NCBI RefSeq assembly: GCF_001401755.1
Contig: NZ_AVQK01000015.1
Coordinates: 1 to 64,000, forward strand
Origin: Aquimarina longa SW024
GTDB taxonomy: Bacteria; Bacteroidota; Bacteroidia; Flavobacteriales; Flavobacteriaceae
Direction: 5' to 3'
Length of the DNA: 64,000 bases
The stretch's first letter is position 1; each line of letters begins with the position of its first letter. Made by a program: the position numbers and the translations under genes. This document shows, in pieces, positions 17,189-26,506 of this stretch. Below the pieces are notes generated by a model. That model saw only the letters and a program-made list of their open reading frames with translations, searched no databases and was not told the DNA's origin.

Positions 17189-18634
17189 TTACCCAACAGA
17201 GCCTTCTAAAGAAATTTCTAGAAGTTTTTGTGCTTCTACAGCGAACTCCATAGGTAGTTTGTTTAAGACCTCTTTACTAAACCCATTAACGATTAAGGCT
17301 ATTGCTTTTTCTGTATCAATTCCTCGTTGATTACAATAAAAGATTTGATCTTCACCTATTTTGCTTGTAGTAGCTTCATGCTCTATTTGAGCAGTTTTAT
17401 TTTTAGCTTCTATATATGGAAACGTATGAGCTCCGCATTCATTGCCCATTAATAAAGAATCACATTGTGAAAAATTACGAGCATTGGCGGCTCTACTATT
17501 TATTTGTACTAATCCTCGATAACTATTTTGAGATTTTCCGGCAGAAATACCTTTAGAAATAATAGTACTTTTAGTGTTTTTACCTAAATGTATCATTTTT
17601 GTACCTGTATCTGCTTGTTGATAATTATTCGTAACTGCGATAGAATAAAATTCTCCAACAGAATTATCACCTTTAAGCACACAAGATGGATATTTCCAAG
17701 TGATTGCTGATCCTGTTTCTACTTGAGTCCATGAAATCTTAGAGTTAGTCTCACATAAACCTCTTTTGGTTACAAAATTATAGACTCCTCCTTTTCCTTC
17801 AGCATTACCAGGATACCAGTTTTGTACTGTAGAATATTTTATTTCGGCATCATCTAAAGCAATTAATTCTACAACAGCAGCGTGTAGTTGGTTTTCATCA
17901 CGAGATGGTGCTGTACAACCCTCTAGATAACTTACGTAACTTCCTTGATCTGCTATAACCAAAGTACGTTCGAACTGACCTGTACCTGCTTGATTGATTC
18001 TAAAATAGGTTGATAATTCCATAGGGCAACGAACTCCTTTAGGAATATAACAAAAAGAACCATCACTAAATACTGCAGAATTTAAAGCTGCATAAAAATT
18101 ATCTTTTTGTGGAACTACAGATCCAATATATTTTTTTACTAATTCAGGGTGTTCTTTAATTGCTTCAGAAATAGAACAAAATATAATTCCTTTTTCTGCA
18201 AGAGTTGACTTAAATGTTGTAGCTACTGATACAGAGTCCATTACAATGTCTACAGCAACACCTGCCAGTTTCTTTTGTTCTTCTAACGAGATCCCTAATT
18301 TTTCAAAAGTTTCAAGTAATTCAGGATCTACCTCATCAATACTATTGTATTTAGGCTTTTTATTTGGAGCAGAGTAGTACGATATATTTTGAAAATCAGG
18401 TTTTGTATAAGCAACATTAGCCCATTCGGGTTCTTCCATTTGTTCCCAGATACGATACGCTTCAAGCCTCCATTCTGTCATCCATTCTGGCTCTTCTTTT
18501 TTCTTAGAAATTGCACGAACTATATTTTCATTAAGACCTACAGGAAAAGTATCAGATTCTATATCGGTATAAAATCCATACTCATATTCTTTGGTTTCTA
18601 ACTCTTTCTTTAAATCGTCTTCGGTATATGCCAT
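17189..18634 (-). CDS. sufB: SufB, Fe-S cluster scaffold subunit
   Basis: A 481-residue SufB, the central scaffold subunit of the SUF system. Diagnostic segments are [58 protein letters not shown] and the C-terminal [15 protein letters not shown]...[22 protein letters not shown]. The conserved scaffold Cys in the C-terminal core is present. It is 39 bases downstream of the sufA-type gene and followed by the small lipoprotein and sufCD. Confidence 0.97.
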   Translation of the reverse strand: MAYTEDDLKKELETKEYEYGFYTDIESDTFPVGLNENIVRAISKKKEEPEWMTEWRLEAYRIWEQMEEPEWANVAYTKPDFQNISYYSAPNKKPKYNSIDEVDPELLETFEKLGISLEEQKKLAGVAVDIVMDSVSVATTFKSTLAEKGIIFCSISEAIKEHPELVKKYIGSVVPQKDNFYAALNSAVFSDGSFCYIPKGVRCPMELSTYFRINQAGTGQFERTLVIADQGSYVSYLEGCTAPSRDENQLHAAVVELIALDDAEIKYSTVQNWYPGNAEGKGGVYNFVTKRGLCETNSKISWTQVETGSAITWKYPSCVLKGDNSVGEFYSIAVTNNYQQADTGTKMIHLGKNTKSTIISKGISAGKSQNSYRGLVQINSRAANARNFSQCDSLLMGNECGAHTFPYIEAKNKTAQIEHEATTSKIGEDQIFYCNQRGIDTEKAIALIVNGFSKEVLNKLPMEFAVEAQKLLEISLEGSVG

Positions 18635-18673
18635 TTTTTTTATCCTATATGTAATTCAGGATTTTTTTATCAA

Positions 18674-19003
18674 TTAAAGGGAAAAACTTTCTCCACAACC
18701 GCAAGTTCTACTAGCATTGGGATTATTAAAGACAAAACCAGTACCGTTCAAACCGCCAGAATATTCTAAGGTGGTACCAATTAAATAGAGGAAACTTTTC
18801 TTATCTACAATAATTTTCACACCATTATCCTCAAATACTTTGTCTTCTTCTTGTTGCTCTTTATCAAACTTTAAATCATATGATAAACCAGAACAACCAC
18901 CACTTTTTACTCCTACGCGAACATAATCAGTAGTCACACTATATCCATCATCACTCATCAATTCGATTACTTTCTTTTTTGCTATGTCTGATACTTTAAT
19001 CAT
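18674..19003 (-). CDS. sufA: A-type Fe-S carrier (SufA/IscA)
   Basis: A 109-residue HesB/IscA-family carrier that receives Fe-S clusters from the scaffold. The three cluster-binding cysteines are visible: one in KSGGCSGLSYDL (about residue 37) and two in the C-terminal SRTCGCGESFSL (about 102 and 104). It is the first gene of the suf transcript and has a -7 promoter box 35 bases upstream. The symbol sufA is used from context; iscA or erpA type cannot be separated by eye. Confidence 0.93.
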   Translation of the reverse strand: MIKVSDIAKKKVIELMSDDGYSVTTDYVRVGVKSGGCSGLSYDLKFDKEQQEEDKVFEDNGVKIIVDKKSFLYLIGTTLEYSGGLNGTGFVFNNPNASRTCGCGESFSL

Positions 19004-19037
19004 ACTTTATATAAATAGATTAACTCTAAATGAAATG

Positions 19038-19045
19038 CAAATATA
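19038..19045 (-). promoter_or_regulatory. -7 box (TATATTTG) of the suf operon promoter
   Basis: TATATTTG on the minus strand, matching TAnnTTTG, lies 34 bases upstream of the sufA-type ATG. No clear -33 TTG is visible. No Fur or IscR operator could be recognised in the region shared with thiL. Confidence 0.5.
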
Positions 19046-19175
19046 CTACATAAGTAGATTTTATTTACATAACCTAACATTTATCTATCATATATTACAA
19101 TAAGCGAAAACTATAATAGAAGATTATGATGTCTGAAATGAATGCCAATTCGTAATGATCAATTACCTTTGCAAA

Positions 19176-20222
19176 ATGATTGAAGATAAAAATAAACTAA
19201 GAACACAGTTGTCTGAATTGGGAGAATTTGGACTTATTAATCACTTGACTAAGGGTTTTGAGAATACGCAAAAATCCACATCCTTTGGTATTGGGGATGA
19301 TGCTGCGGTATTAGATTTTGAGAATAAAAAATGTGTATTGACTACAGACTTATTGATCGAAGGAGTACACTTTGATCTATCTTACGTTCCTTTAAAGCAT
19401 TTAGGATATAAGGCTGTAATTGTAAATCTTTCGGATGTATACGCTATGAATGCAGTAGCTACTCAGGTTACAGTTTCTATTGCTGTATCAAATAGATTTC
19501 CCTTAGAAGCTTTGGAAGAATTATATGAAGGAATTAAAACAGCTGCAAAATTATATAATATTGATGTGGTAGGAGGGGATACGACCTCATCAACAAAAGG
19601 ATTATTGATTAGTATTACTGCTATTGGGTATGCAAATGAAGAAGACTTAGTATACCGTAGTGGAGCTAAAGAAAATGACTTACTGGTTGTAACAGGTGAT
19701 TTAGGAGCTGCATATTTAGGACTTCAGGTATTAGAGCGTGAGAAACAAGTGTATGAAGTTAATCCTAATTCACAACCAGATCTTGACCAATACGCTTACT
19801 TGATTGAGAGACAACTTAAGCCAGAAGCACGAAAAGACATCTCAGAACTTCTTAGGGGATTAGATGTCAAGCCAACAAGCATGATTGATATCAGTGATGG
19901 GTTATCATCAGAGATTATACATCTCTGTACTCAATCTAAAGTTGGAGTAAATTTATATGAAGAAAAAATTCCATTAGATCCTACAGTTATAGCTACTTGT
20001 GAAGAATTTAAATTGAACAGCACAACAGTTGCATTAAACGGTGGAGAAGATTATGAGTTGTTGTTTACAATTAAACAGGAAGATTATCCAAAAATTAAAG
20101 CAAATCCTAGCCTTACTGTTATTGGCCATATAGCAGATGAAAAAAGCGGTATAGGTCTAGTGACTAGAGCTAATGAAAGAATTGAAATAACAGCCCAAGG
20201 ATGGAACCCAATCAAAAAATAA
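19176..20222 (+). CDS. thiL: Thiamine-monophosphate kinase ThiL
   Basis: A 348-residue ThiL, which phosphorylates thiamine monophosphate to thiamine pyrophosphate. Visible motifs are GIGDDAAVLDF, TTDLLIEGVHFDLSY, VVGGDTTSS, DISDGLSSEI and LNGGEDYELLF, all metal- or nucleotide-binding segments of the PurM-like fold. An in-frame ATG at 19155 would add seven residues, but a TACCTTTG -7 box lies at 19164-19171 between the two ATGs, so the ATG at 19176 is preferred. That position implies a very short or absent leader. It is divergent from the suf operon. Confidence 0.93.
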   Translation: MIEDKNKLRTQLSELGEFGLINHLTKGFENTQKSTSFGIGDDAAVLDFENKKCVLTTDLLIEGVHFDLSYVPLKHLGYKAVIVNLSDVYAMNAVATQVTVSIAVSNRFPLEALEELYEGIKTAAKLYNIDVVGGDTTSSTKGLLISITAIGYANEEDLVYRSGAKENDLLVVTGDLGAAYLGLQVLEREKQVYEVNPNSQPDLDQYAYLIERQLKPEARKDISELLRGLDVKPTSMIDISDGLSSEIIHLCTQSKVGVNLYEEKIPLDPTVIATCEEFKLNSTTVALNGGEDYELLFTIKQEDYPKIKANPSLTVIGHIADEKSGIGLVTRANERIEITAQGWNPIKK

Positions 20223-20228
20223 TAAAAC

Positions 20229-20501
20229 TTATAATGCTATCTTAAGAGAAGTATTCGGGTTACTGGCTTTTGCTTGTTTTTTAGCATGAACAAAAGCTAA
20301 AGCATTATTAATTTCTTTTAATTTTGGTGTCATGACTTCTAATCGACCTCTACTATTAGTTGTAGCCTGTTCACCACAATGTGCACAAGTGTATTCTTTA
20401 ATATGATGGGTGACATTTTTAGAAAGAAGATAGTCATGCCCAAATAAAGAGCAATAAATTTTTGAAAAGGAAAATGCGAGGTTTGGGGTATTTTTTTTCA
20501 T
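20229..20501 (-). CDS. Small conserved protein with a zinc-ribbon-like half
   Basis: A 90-residue protein. The central segment C-SLFGHDY...YTCAHCGEQA has a CxxC pair (about residues 39-42) plus an earlier Cys and two His residues, which could form a small zinc-binding site. The C-terminal RGRLEVMTPKLKEINNALAFVHAKK is helical and basic. I recognise the general type from flavobacterial genomes but no function. It is convergent with thiL, with 6 bases between the stops. Confidence 0.65.
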   Translation of the reverse strand: MKKNTPNLAFSFSKIYCSLFGHDYLLSKNVTHHIKEYTCAHCGEQATTNSRGRLEVMTPKLKEINNALAFVHAKKQAKASNPNTSLKIAL

Positions 20502-20767
20502 TGTTTTCTGGGGTTAAAAACTCATGTAAAATAGTTATAGATTATTAATATACACAAGTATAGGGATATTTTTCGTACAAACAATAGTATTTGTAAGAAA
20601 AAATGACTAATGAAGCTTTTTTAACTAAAAAACAAGAGTTTTTAGTTGTTTTGACTGATAAAAATGTCGTTAATCTGGTTTTTTAAAAATAACTCTTACT
20701 TTTTGTAAAAGAAAATAAACTATTCTGAAGTATAACCAAAAAATAGTATTACAATAAATTCATGATA

Positions 20768-21550
20768 TTAGGATATAGAATTTAAAAACGTATATAGTTC
20801 GGTTATATATTCATCTTTATTTTCTAAATATGACATATGTCCTCCATCGAAACTAATAAGGTCAATTTCGTAATGTTTAGATTCTTTAGCACTTTGCTCA
20901 TAAGATAGTACTGGGTCTTGTTTTCCTGCAAATATAATTTTGGAACCATTAAAACTCGAAAGAATAGTAGTACGATCTTTACGAGATTTCATGCCTTCTA
21001 AAGCAGCAATAATACCCTGTAGAGGTGTATTAGAAGCATGATTTTTAATTGCAGCTATTTGATCTAAAAATCGATTTCGGTTTTTTTGTGCAAACAGATT
21101 GGCAATTGCCATACTAGTATATGCATTGGGATTTTTTTTAACAATCTCAATTGCTCTATTACGGTTTTTTTTTCTTTCTGGACTGTCAGGTAATGCTGTA
21201 GAATTGAGTAATGCTATACCAGAAATATGATCAGGAAAAAGATCGAGATATGCTAAAGCTACATAGCCCCCCATTGAATGGCCAATAAAAATTGCTTTAG
21301 GAATATTTAAGTGATCTATAATTACTTTAATAGCCCTAGCCATATCTTCCATAGTATGTATATAACCTAAGCATTCTGTATTACCATGACCTAATAAATC
21401 AATAGTTATACAATGGTACGAAGTCGATAGCTGTTTGATTGTTTCTTCCCACATGGTAGCGTTTTCTAAAAACCCATGTAGTAGAATAATAGAGTTCCCT
21501 TTTCCAAAGGTGTTATAATTTATTTTAATCCCTTTGTATGTTATTATCAT
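20768..21550 (-). CDS. Alpha/beta hydrolase
   Basis: A 260-residue alpha/beta hydrolase. The oxyanion-hole motif LLHGFLEN is at about residue 24, the nucleophile elbow GHSMGGY at about 91-97, the acid in FAGKQDPVLSYE (about 214), and the catalytic His in SFDGGHMSYLE (about 241). The length and lack of a signal suggest a cytosolic esterase or C-C hydrolase; the substrate is unknown. It is divergent from brnQ, with 37 bases between the two start codons, so their promoters overlap. Confidence 0.88.
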   Translation of the reverse strand: MIITYKGIKINYNTFGKGNSIILLHGFLENATMWEETIKQLSTSYHCITIDLLGHGNTECLGYIHTMEDMARAIKVIIDHLNIPKAIFIGHSMGGYVALAYLDLFPDHISGIALLNSTALPDSPERKKNRNRAIEIVKKNPNAYTSMAIANLFAQKNRNRFLDQIAAIKNHASNTPLQGIIAALEGMKSRKDRTTILSSFNGSKIIFAGKQDPVLSYEQSAKESKHYEIDLISFDGGHMSYLENKDEYITELYTFLNSIS

Positions 21551-21587
21551 TTTGAAAGTTTATTTTTAGACAAATAAACGTAATTAA

Positions 21588-22862
21588 ATGAGATTTAATA
21601 AAGAAACTTTCATAGCAGGATTTGCATTATTTTCTATGTTTTTTGGTGCAGGAAATCTTATGCTCCCTCCTCTTCTTGGTTTTAAAGCTGGTGATGCATG
21701 GTTTATGGTAATTATAGGATTTGTAATTTCTGCAGTGATTATACCCTTATTAGGGATTTTTGCGTATGCGAGATTACAGGGCACCATGTTAGATTTTGCA
21801 AAAAAGGTATCTCCGACGTTTAGTCTTGTTTATTGTATACTGGTATATCTAATATCTATAGCATTACCTTCTCCAAGAACAGCTTCGGTAACACATGAAA
21901 TGGCAGTTCAACCTTTTTTTGGTACAAGCCCTTTGTTAACTAGTACGTTATATTTTGTGTTAGTATTGATTTTTGTACTTAATAGATCTAAGATTCTTAA
22001 TTTATTAGGTAAATTTCTATCTCCAATTATATTTATTGTTATTCTTAGTATTATTTGTATAGGTGTTTTTTTTATAGAAACCCCTGTTATGAATCCATCT
22101 GAATTGCAAGCACCAGTAATTAGTGGGTTGCTAGAAGGATATCAAACTTTTGATGCTATAGGAGCTGTTGTAGTAGGTGGAGTGATTATCGTTTCATTAC
22201 ATATAAAAGGAATAAATAACTTTGAACAAAATCGCAGATTGATTATAAAATCAGGTATTATAGCAGGAATAGGTCTTTTGATTATTTATTCAGGAATGAT
22301 TTATACTGGAGCACTGTTTAATACTCAGTTTAGTGCAGAGGTAACCAGAACTGATTTATTATCGGGATTGAGTATGAAAACCCTTGGTAATATTGGTAAA
22401 ATTTTCCTGAGTGCTTTGGTTGGAATAGCTTGTTTTACTACTGCAGTAGGTATTATAACAGGTACCGCAGATTTTATAAAAGGGTTATGTAATGATTCTC
22501 ATAAATCATATCTTATTACTGCAATTATATCATGTGTTCTTGGAGTATTAATAGGGCAATTTGATGTACATTATATCATCAATATAGCGATACCAGCATT
22601 GATGTTTATTTATCCTATTACTATTATTCTAATAGTATTAAATGTTTTACCCGACAGATTTACTACTGTATCAGTATTTAGAACCGTCGTTATTACGACA
22701 ATTATATTTAGTATTCCTGATTTTTTAGGAGCTATAGGAATGCAAAATATTGCTCGTCCGGTTTTAGAAGTTCTTCCTCTAGGAGTGTATAGTCTAGCAT
22801 GGTTGGTACCCACGTTAATTGTGCTCTTAGGGATAAATATCTTTTCATATATAAAGAGATGA
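21588..22862 (+). CDS. brnQ: Branched-chain amino acid carrier (LIVCS/BrnQ family)
   Basis: A 424-residue integral membrane protein of the LIVCS family, which imports leucine, isoleucine and valine with a cation. The family opening FALFSMFFGAGNLMLPPLLG is present and about twelve hydrophobic segments can be counted. Length and topology are normal. The start codon is 37 bases from that of the divergent hydrolase. No other amino-acid genes are adjacent. Confidence 0.92.
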   Translation: MRFNKETFIAGFALFSMFFGAGNLMLPPLLGFKAGDAWFMVIIGFVISAVIIPLLGIFAYARLQGTMLDFAKKVSPTFSLVYCILVYLISIALPSPRTASVTHEMAVQPFFGTSPLLTSTLYFVLVLIFVLNRSKILNLLGKFLSPIIFIVILSIICIGVFFIETPVMNPSELQAPVISGLLEGYQTFDAIGAVVVGGVIIVSLHIKGINNFEQNRRLIIKSGIIAGIGLLIIYSGMIYTGALFNTQFSAEVTRTDLLSGLSMKTLGNIGKIFLSALVGIACFTTAVGIITGTADFIKGLCNDSHKSYLITAIISCVLGVLIGQFDVHYIINIAIPALMFIYPITIILIVLNVLPDRFTTVSVFRTVVITTIIFSIPDFLGAIGMQNIARPVLEVLPLGVYSLAWLVPTLIVLLGINIFSYIKR

Positions 22863-22989
22863 AATAATAATCAAACATTGTGAAATTAGATACTTTTTTG
22901 AGTAAAATCTAAGATCATATTGTAATCGTTTTTACTATTTTGGCACTGAACAATAATGATTATTTATATCCCAAATAACGAAAAAACCT

Positions 22990-24330
22990 ATGCGAAAAAC
23001 AATTACTCTAGTGCTTATTGGAATACTTTTAACTTCTTGCAATAATGATGATTATGTTCCTATAAAATCAGATTTAGATGAGAATTTAAGAAAATTGGTG
23101 ACAACTATTTCAGAACAAAATGGACTTTCTTATTTTATCTTACCCCAAAGTGATGATTATCTTAAAATTCCTCAAGACCCTAAAAACCCGATTACAAGAC
23201 AAAAAGTAACATTAGGAAAATTACTATTACATGAAACAGCATCTGGAGGAAATCCAAAAATAGATAAGATGAAAGGCACCTATTCTTGTGCCTCTTGTCA
23301 TCAGGTAGCTGCAGGATTTAGTTCAGGACTAAGGCAAGGTGTTGGAGAATGTGGTATTGGTTTTGGAATGAATGGTGATGGAAGATTCATAAATAAGAAT
23401 GTTCCTATCGACTCTGTAGATATACAACCAGTTCGTTCACCAACACTTCTTAATGTAGCATATCAAGATGTTATGCTTTGGAATGGGCAGTTTGGAGGGA
23501 CAGGAACTAATGAGGGTACAGAATCTAATTGGGGCAAAATAGAGGAGAATTTTTTAAGACTTCAGGGGGTTGAAATTCAGGCAATAAAAGGTCAGGGTGC
23601 CCATAGATTAAAAATTAATAGTGATTTTGTAAATACCTTTGGATATAAAGAACTATTTGATTTAGCTTTTAGCGATATTCCAGAAAAAGAACGATATACC
23701 ACTAAAAATGCCGGACTTGCTATAGCTGCTTATGAAAGAACATTACTTGCTAATAAATCTCCATGGCAAGAATGGTTAAGAGGAGATTATGATGCTATGA
23801 ATACTACTGAAAAAAGAGGAGCAATTATTTTTTTTGGAAAAGCAAAATGCTATGAATGTCATACAGGACCAGCATTAAATGATAGAAGTTTTCATGCTTT
23901 TGGAATGGGAGACTTTGATAATTCAGCAAAAGCAGTAGTATTAAAAAATGTAGATTTTGATAATGTAAAGAAAGGAAGAGGAGGGTTTACTAAAAACGCT
24001 GAAGATAATTATAAGTTTAAAACACCAACTTTATACAATTTGATAGATAACAATTTTTACGGTCATGGTGGAACATTTACATCAGTAAGAGATGTCATAG
24101 TCTATAAAAACAAAGGAATTCCTCAATCTAAAGAGGTAACAGTTGAAAATCTAGCGATTCAGTTTGGAAATATCAATTTAACAAATCAAGAAATAGATGA
24201 TCTAACGGTTTTTATAGAACGGAGTTTACGAGATCCAGACCTTACTAGATACGTGCCCAAAGCAATACAATCTGGATTATGCTTTCCTACAAATGACATA
24301 CAATCTCAAAAAGATTTAGGATGTAAATAA
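22990..24330 (+). CDS. Di-heme cytochrome c peroxidase (lipoprotein)
   Basis: A 446-residue exported lipoprotein of the CcpA/MauG di-heme peroxidase family. The lipobox is LLTSCNNDD (Cys near residue 17). Two c-type heme sites are present, CASCHQVAAGFSS (about 97-101) and CYECHTGPALND (about 293-297). LGKLLLHE before the first heme and the late KFKTPTLYN...FYGHGGTF match the family. The insert between the hemes is longer than in classical peroxidases (about 340 residues), as in the Bacteroidota subgroup. It is expected to reduce peroxide in the periplasm or oxidise an unknown partner. Confidence 0.9.
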   Translation: MRKTITLVLIGILLTSCNNDDYVPIKSDLDENLRKLVTTISEQNGLSYFILPQSDDYLKIPQDPKNPITRQKVTLGKLLLHETASGGNPKIDKMKGTYSCASCHQVAAGFSSGLRQGVGECGIGFGMNGDGRFINKNVPIDSVDIQPVRSPTLLNVAYQDVMLWNGQFGGTGTNEGTESNWGKIEENFLRLQGVEIQAIKGQGAHRLKINSDFVNTFGYKELFDLAFSDIPEKERYTTKNAGLAIAAYERTLLANKSPWQEWLRGDYDAMNTTEKRGAIIFFGKAKCYECHTGPALNDRSFHAFGMGDFDNSAKAVVLKNVDFDNVKKGRGGFTKNAEDNYKFKTPTLYNLIDNNFYGHGGTFTSVRDVIVYKNKGIPQSKEVTVENLAIQFGNINLTNQEIDDLTVFIERSLRDPDLTRYVPKAIQSGLCFPTNDIQSQKDLGCK

Positions 24331-24359
24331 TCATTTGTTTTGAATCTATATCAGTTTTG

Positions 24360-24406
24360 TTTTGAATTAACCAGAATGATTTATTTTTTTTCTGGTTAAT
24401 TCAAAA
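24360..24406. terminator. Bidirectional terminator with 17-bp stem
   Basis: A perfect inverted repeat (arms 24360-24376 and 24390-24406, core GAATTAACCAGAA) with a 13-base T-rich loop lies between the convergent peroxidase and VOC genes. A and T runs flank the arms on both sides. Confidence 0.8.
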
Positions 24407-24417
24407 AAGAGTTGATA

Positions 24418-24801
24418 TTAATTTAATGTTGCAATCCACCAAGTATTTCCAAAAGGATCTTTAAAACCAGCTCCTCTAAGATCATGGTCTTCTTCCATAG
24501 GTTCCATTAAGGATATGGCTCCAGCATTTATAGCTTCATAATAAGTTTGATCTGTATCTTTTACATATACATACATAGATCCAGGATGTGCGGGATGATG
24601 CTGTGATGCTTCTGTAAGAAATAGGGTAGTATCTCCTATTTTGATTTCAGAATGTTGGATCCTATTATTTATGTCTAATCGCCGTATCATCTCCTGTGCT
24701 TGAAAAATTTTTCGAATAAAATCGATAAAATCTTCTGCTTTTTCAACAACTATATATGGCATAGCCTGCTGATGACCAGCTGTAATTTTCATTCGTTGCA
24801 T
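24418..24801 (-). CDS. VOC family (PhnB/glyoxalase-like) protein
   Basis: A 127-residue vicinal-oxygen-chelate fold protein. The N-terminal AMPYIVVEKAEDFIDFIRKIFQA and C-terminal GAGFKDPFGNTWWIATLN are typical of the PhnB-like branch. A beta-strand segment HPGSMYVYVKDTDQTYYEA lies between them. Metal ligands are not fully clear, so enzymatic activity is uncertain. It is a single gene convergent with the peroxidase. Confidence 0.85.
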   Translation of the reverse strand: MQRMKITAGHQQAMPYIVVEKAEDFIDFIRKIFQAQEMIRRLDINNRIQHSEIKIGDTTLFLTEASQHHPAHPGSMYVYVKDTDQTYYEAINAGAISLMEPMEEDHDLRGAGFKDPFGNTWWIATLN

Positions 24802-25127
24802 GATGTGAAAAAAGAGTTTTGTCTGTAACGAAAGAACTATAGGAAATATTCTATAAATTATTGAAAATATAGATAAAGAACATATAATTAACAGGTATCA
24901 TGGGTTTTAAACTCATAAGAATACTCGTGTATCGCGTCGTTTCAATAGCAGTCTAACGCCATTAGGTGAGCAATTTCCAGTTAACAATGTAAATTCACGT
25001 TCTTCTTTAATCTGTTCCTTAGCTGATATCCAAATGGTTTTAATTTTTTATTTTGAAATTGATGTTTAGTCATGCCAGAACATCTTCTTTTAATTTTTTT
25101 TGAACTTATGTTTTTATTTTATAAAAA
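24802..25127. other. Intergenic gap with a possible coding remnant
   Basis: No complete gene is seen. On the minus strand, bases 24913-25047 are open without an ATG and read with codon-like texture (a segment reading LLTGNCSPNGVRLLLKRRD), which may be a decayed gene fragment. The rest is AT-rich. No promoter or terminator could be assigned. Confidence 0.35.
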
Positions 25128-26462
25128 CTAAGGTCTAATAATAACTGTATTTCCATTAGATCTTAATGTTTCTGCATTTGTAAGCGCTTGCATAGATGCA
25201 GCTCCTCCTACCGATATTCTTTTACCAGTGATTGCAGGAGAAATATTTACGAGTCTTGTAAATAGCGTGTTGATATCTTCTGTAGGTATTTCGGGTAGTT
25301 GTAGATTTGTAAAATCCAGAACCGAAGAAATTTTCATTGATGTTAATGTAGCTGTAGAATTAATACGTAAATCAGAAAAAGTAGTGAGACTATTGAAGTT
25401 TACGGTTTCTAAAGCATCGGATTCAATAGTAATACTATTTGCAACAAAAGTTTCTAGGCTTGAAAAATCAATATTTTTTAGTATTTCATTCCTTGTAATT
25501 CTAATGAAAGATCTACTGGTTTCAGAACCAATTGAAGTTACCGTGGGAAAAAATAATGCTTCTAAGTTAATATTGTTAGAAATTGTTAGCTCTCCATTTA
25601 ATTTGATCAAAGCGGGACAAGAAACAGTTTGTAGATTTGTATTGTTAGAAATATGTAAACTCTCAGAATTAACTAAATTAGGTAGTGTTATTGTTGTTAA
25701 TTTGGGATTAATGTTCAGGTTTATAATAGCTGAGGTAGTTGTGAGTTGTGATAAATCGACAGTTTCTAATACTGGATTTTGAGATATGGATACCTTACCA
25801 GTATTTGTTATACTTGAGAGGTCAATAGTCTGCAGTTTTTCATTTTTGTTAACAAAAAGCTCGTTTGTAGTTAGTAAAGCGCTTGCATCAAGAGATGATA
25901 AACTCTCATGATTTAATATTTTAAATTCGTCTCCGACTTTGGTAAGCATTGGTAAATTAATACTTTGTAACAAAGGGTTTTTATCAAACACAAAATTTTG
26001 TACTCTGTCTAGCTTGCTCATGTTAATTGAGGTCAATGCTTTGTTTTTTTTATAATAAATATCTCCTGCACTAATCAAATTTTCTAAATTGACTGTTGTC
26101 AAAGAAGGATTGGATTGGATAACAATTTTACCTGAAACAGATTCTAGACTCGGAAAAACAAGGCGCTGAAGTTTTTCGTTATTGGTTAGTGTTAACTTGG
26201 TCATAGTTGCTATTTCGGGCAACTCTAATGTTGTTAGATTAGTGGTATTTGTAACCAAAATAGCAACTGTGGTCTTTCCGAAATTTTCTGAGATTATTTT
26301 TGCAGCATCTTCGTCTGTAATATCTCCTGCAAATACCAAAAACTCTAATCCTGCATTAATCCCATTGGCGCCATCTACTCCATTTTTTCCATCTTCTGCC
26401 TCGCATGAAATAGTAGTTATTGCTACCGTTAGCAAAAAAAGTATAAGATATATATATTTCAT
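25128..26462 (-). CDS. Leucine-rich surface lipoprotein, cassette copy 1
   Basis: A 444-residue lipoprotein with a signal peptide and lipobox TISCEAEDG (Cys near 20). A short collagen-like stub DGKNGVDGANGIN follows. The body is a repeated leucine-rich/receptor-L-like array with units of about 22 residues built on L-x-x-I-x-N-N/P-x-L-x-x-I-x-L-P. The opening ITDEDAAKIISENFGKTT and the ending KRISVGGAASMQALTNAETL are shared with the two upstream genes, showing paralogy. It lies 44 bases after copy 2 and is probably the last gene of a three-gene transcript. Such proteins usually serve adhesion or ligand binding; the ligand is unknown. Confidence 0.75.
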   Translation of the reverse strand: MKYIYLILFLLTVAITTISCEAEDGKNGVDGANGINAGLEFLVFAGDITDEDAAKIISENFGKTTVAILVTNTTNLTTLELPEIATMTKLTLTNNEKLQRLVFPSLESVSGKIVIQSNPSLTTVNLENLISAGDIYYKKNKALTSINMSKLDRVQNFVFDKNPLLQSINLPMLTKVGDEFKILNHESLSSLDASALLTTNELFVNKNEKLQTIDLSSITNTGKVSISQNPVLETVDLSQLTTTSAIINLNINPKLTTITLPNLVNSESLHISNNTNLQTVSCPALIKLNGELTISNNINLEALFFPTVTSIGSETSRSFIRITRNEILKNIDFSSLETFVANSITIESDALETVNFNSLTTFSDLRINSTATLTSMKISSVLDFTNLQLPEIPTEDINTLFTRLVNISPAITGKRISVGGAASMQALTNAETLRSNGNTVIIRP

Positions 26463-26506
26463 AATTAAATGATTTAGGTTTTTTTTAAATTAAACTGCTG
26501 TAAAAA

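Noticed and set aside
25228..25782. 184-codon open frame on the plus strand within lipoprotein copy 1
   Set aside because: It is the antisense shadow of a leucine-rich repeat gene, with a similar shadow in each paralogue, and has no recognisable start context or motif.
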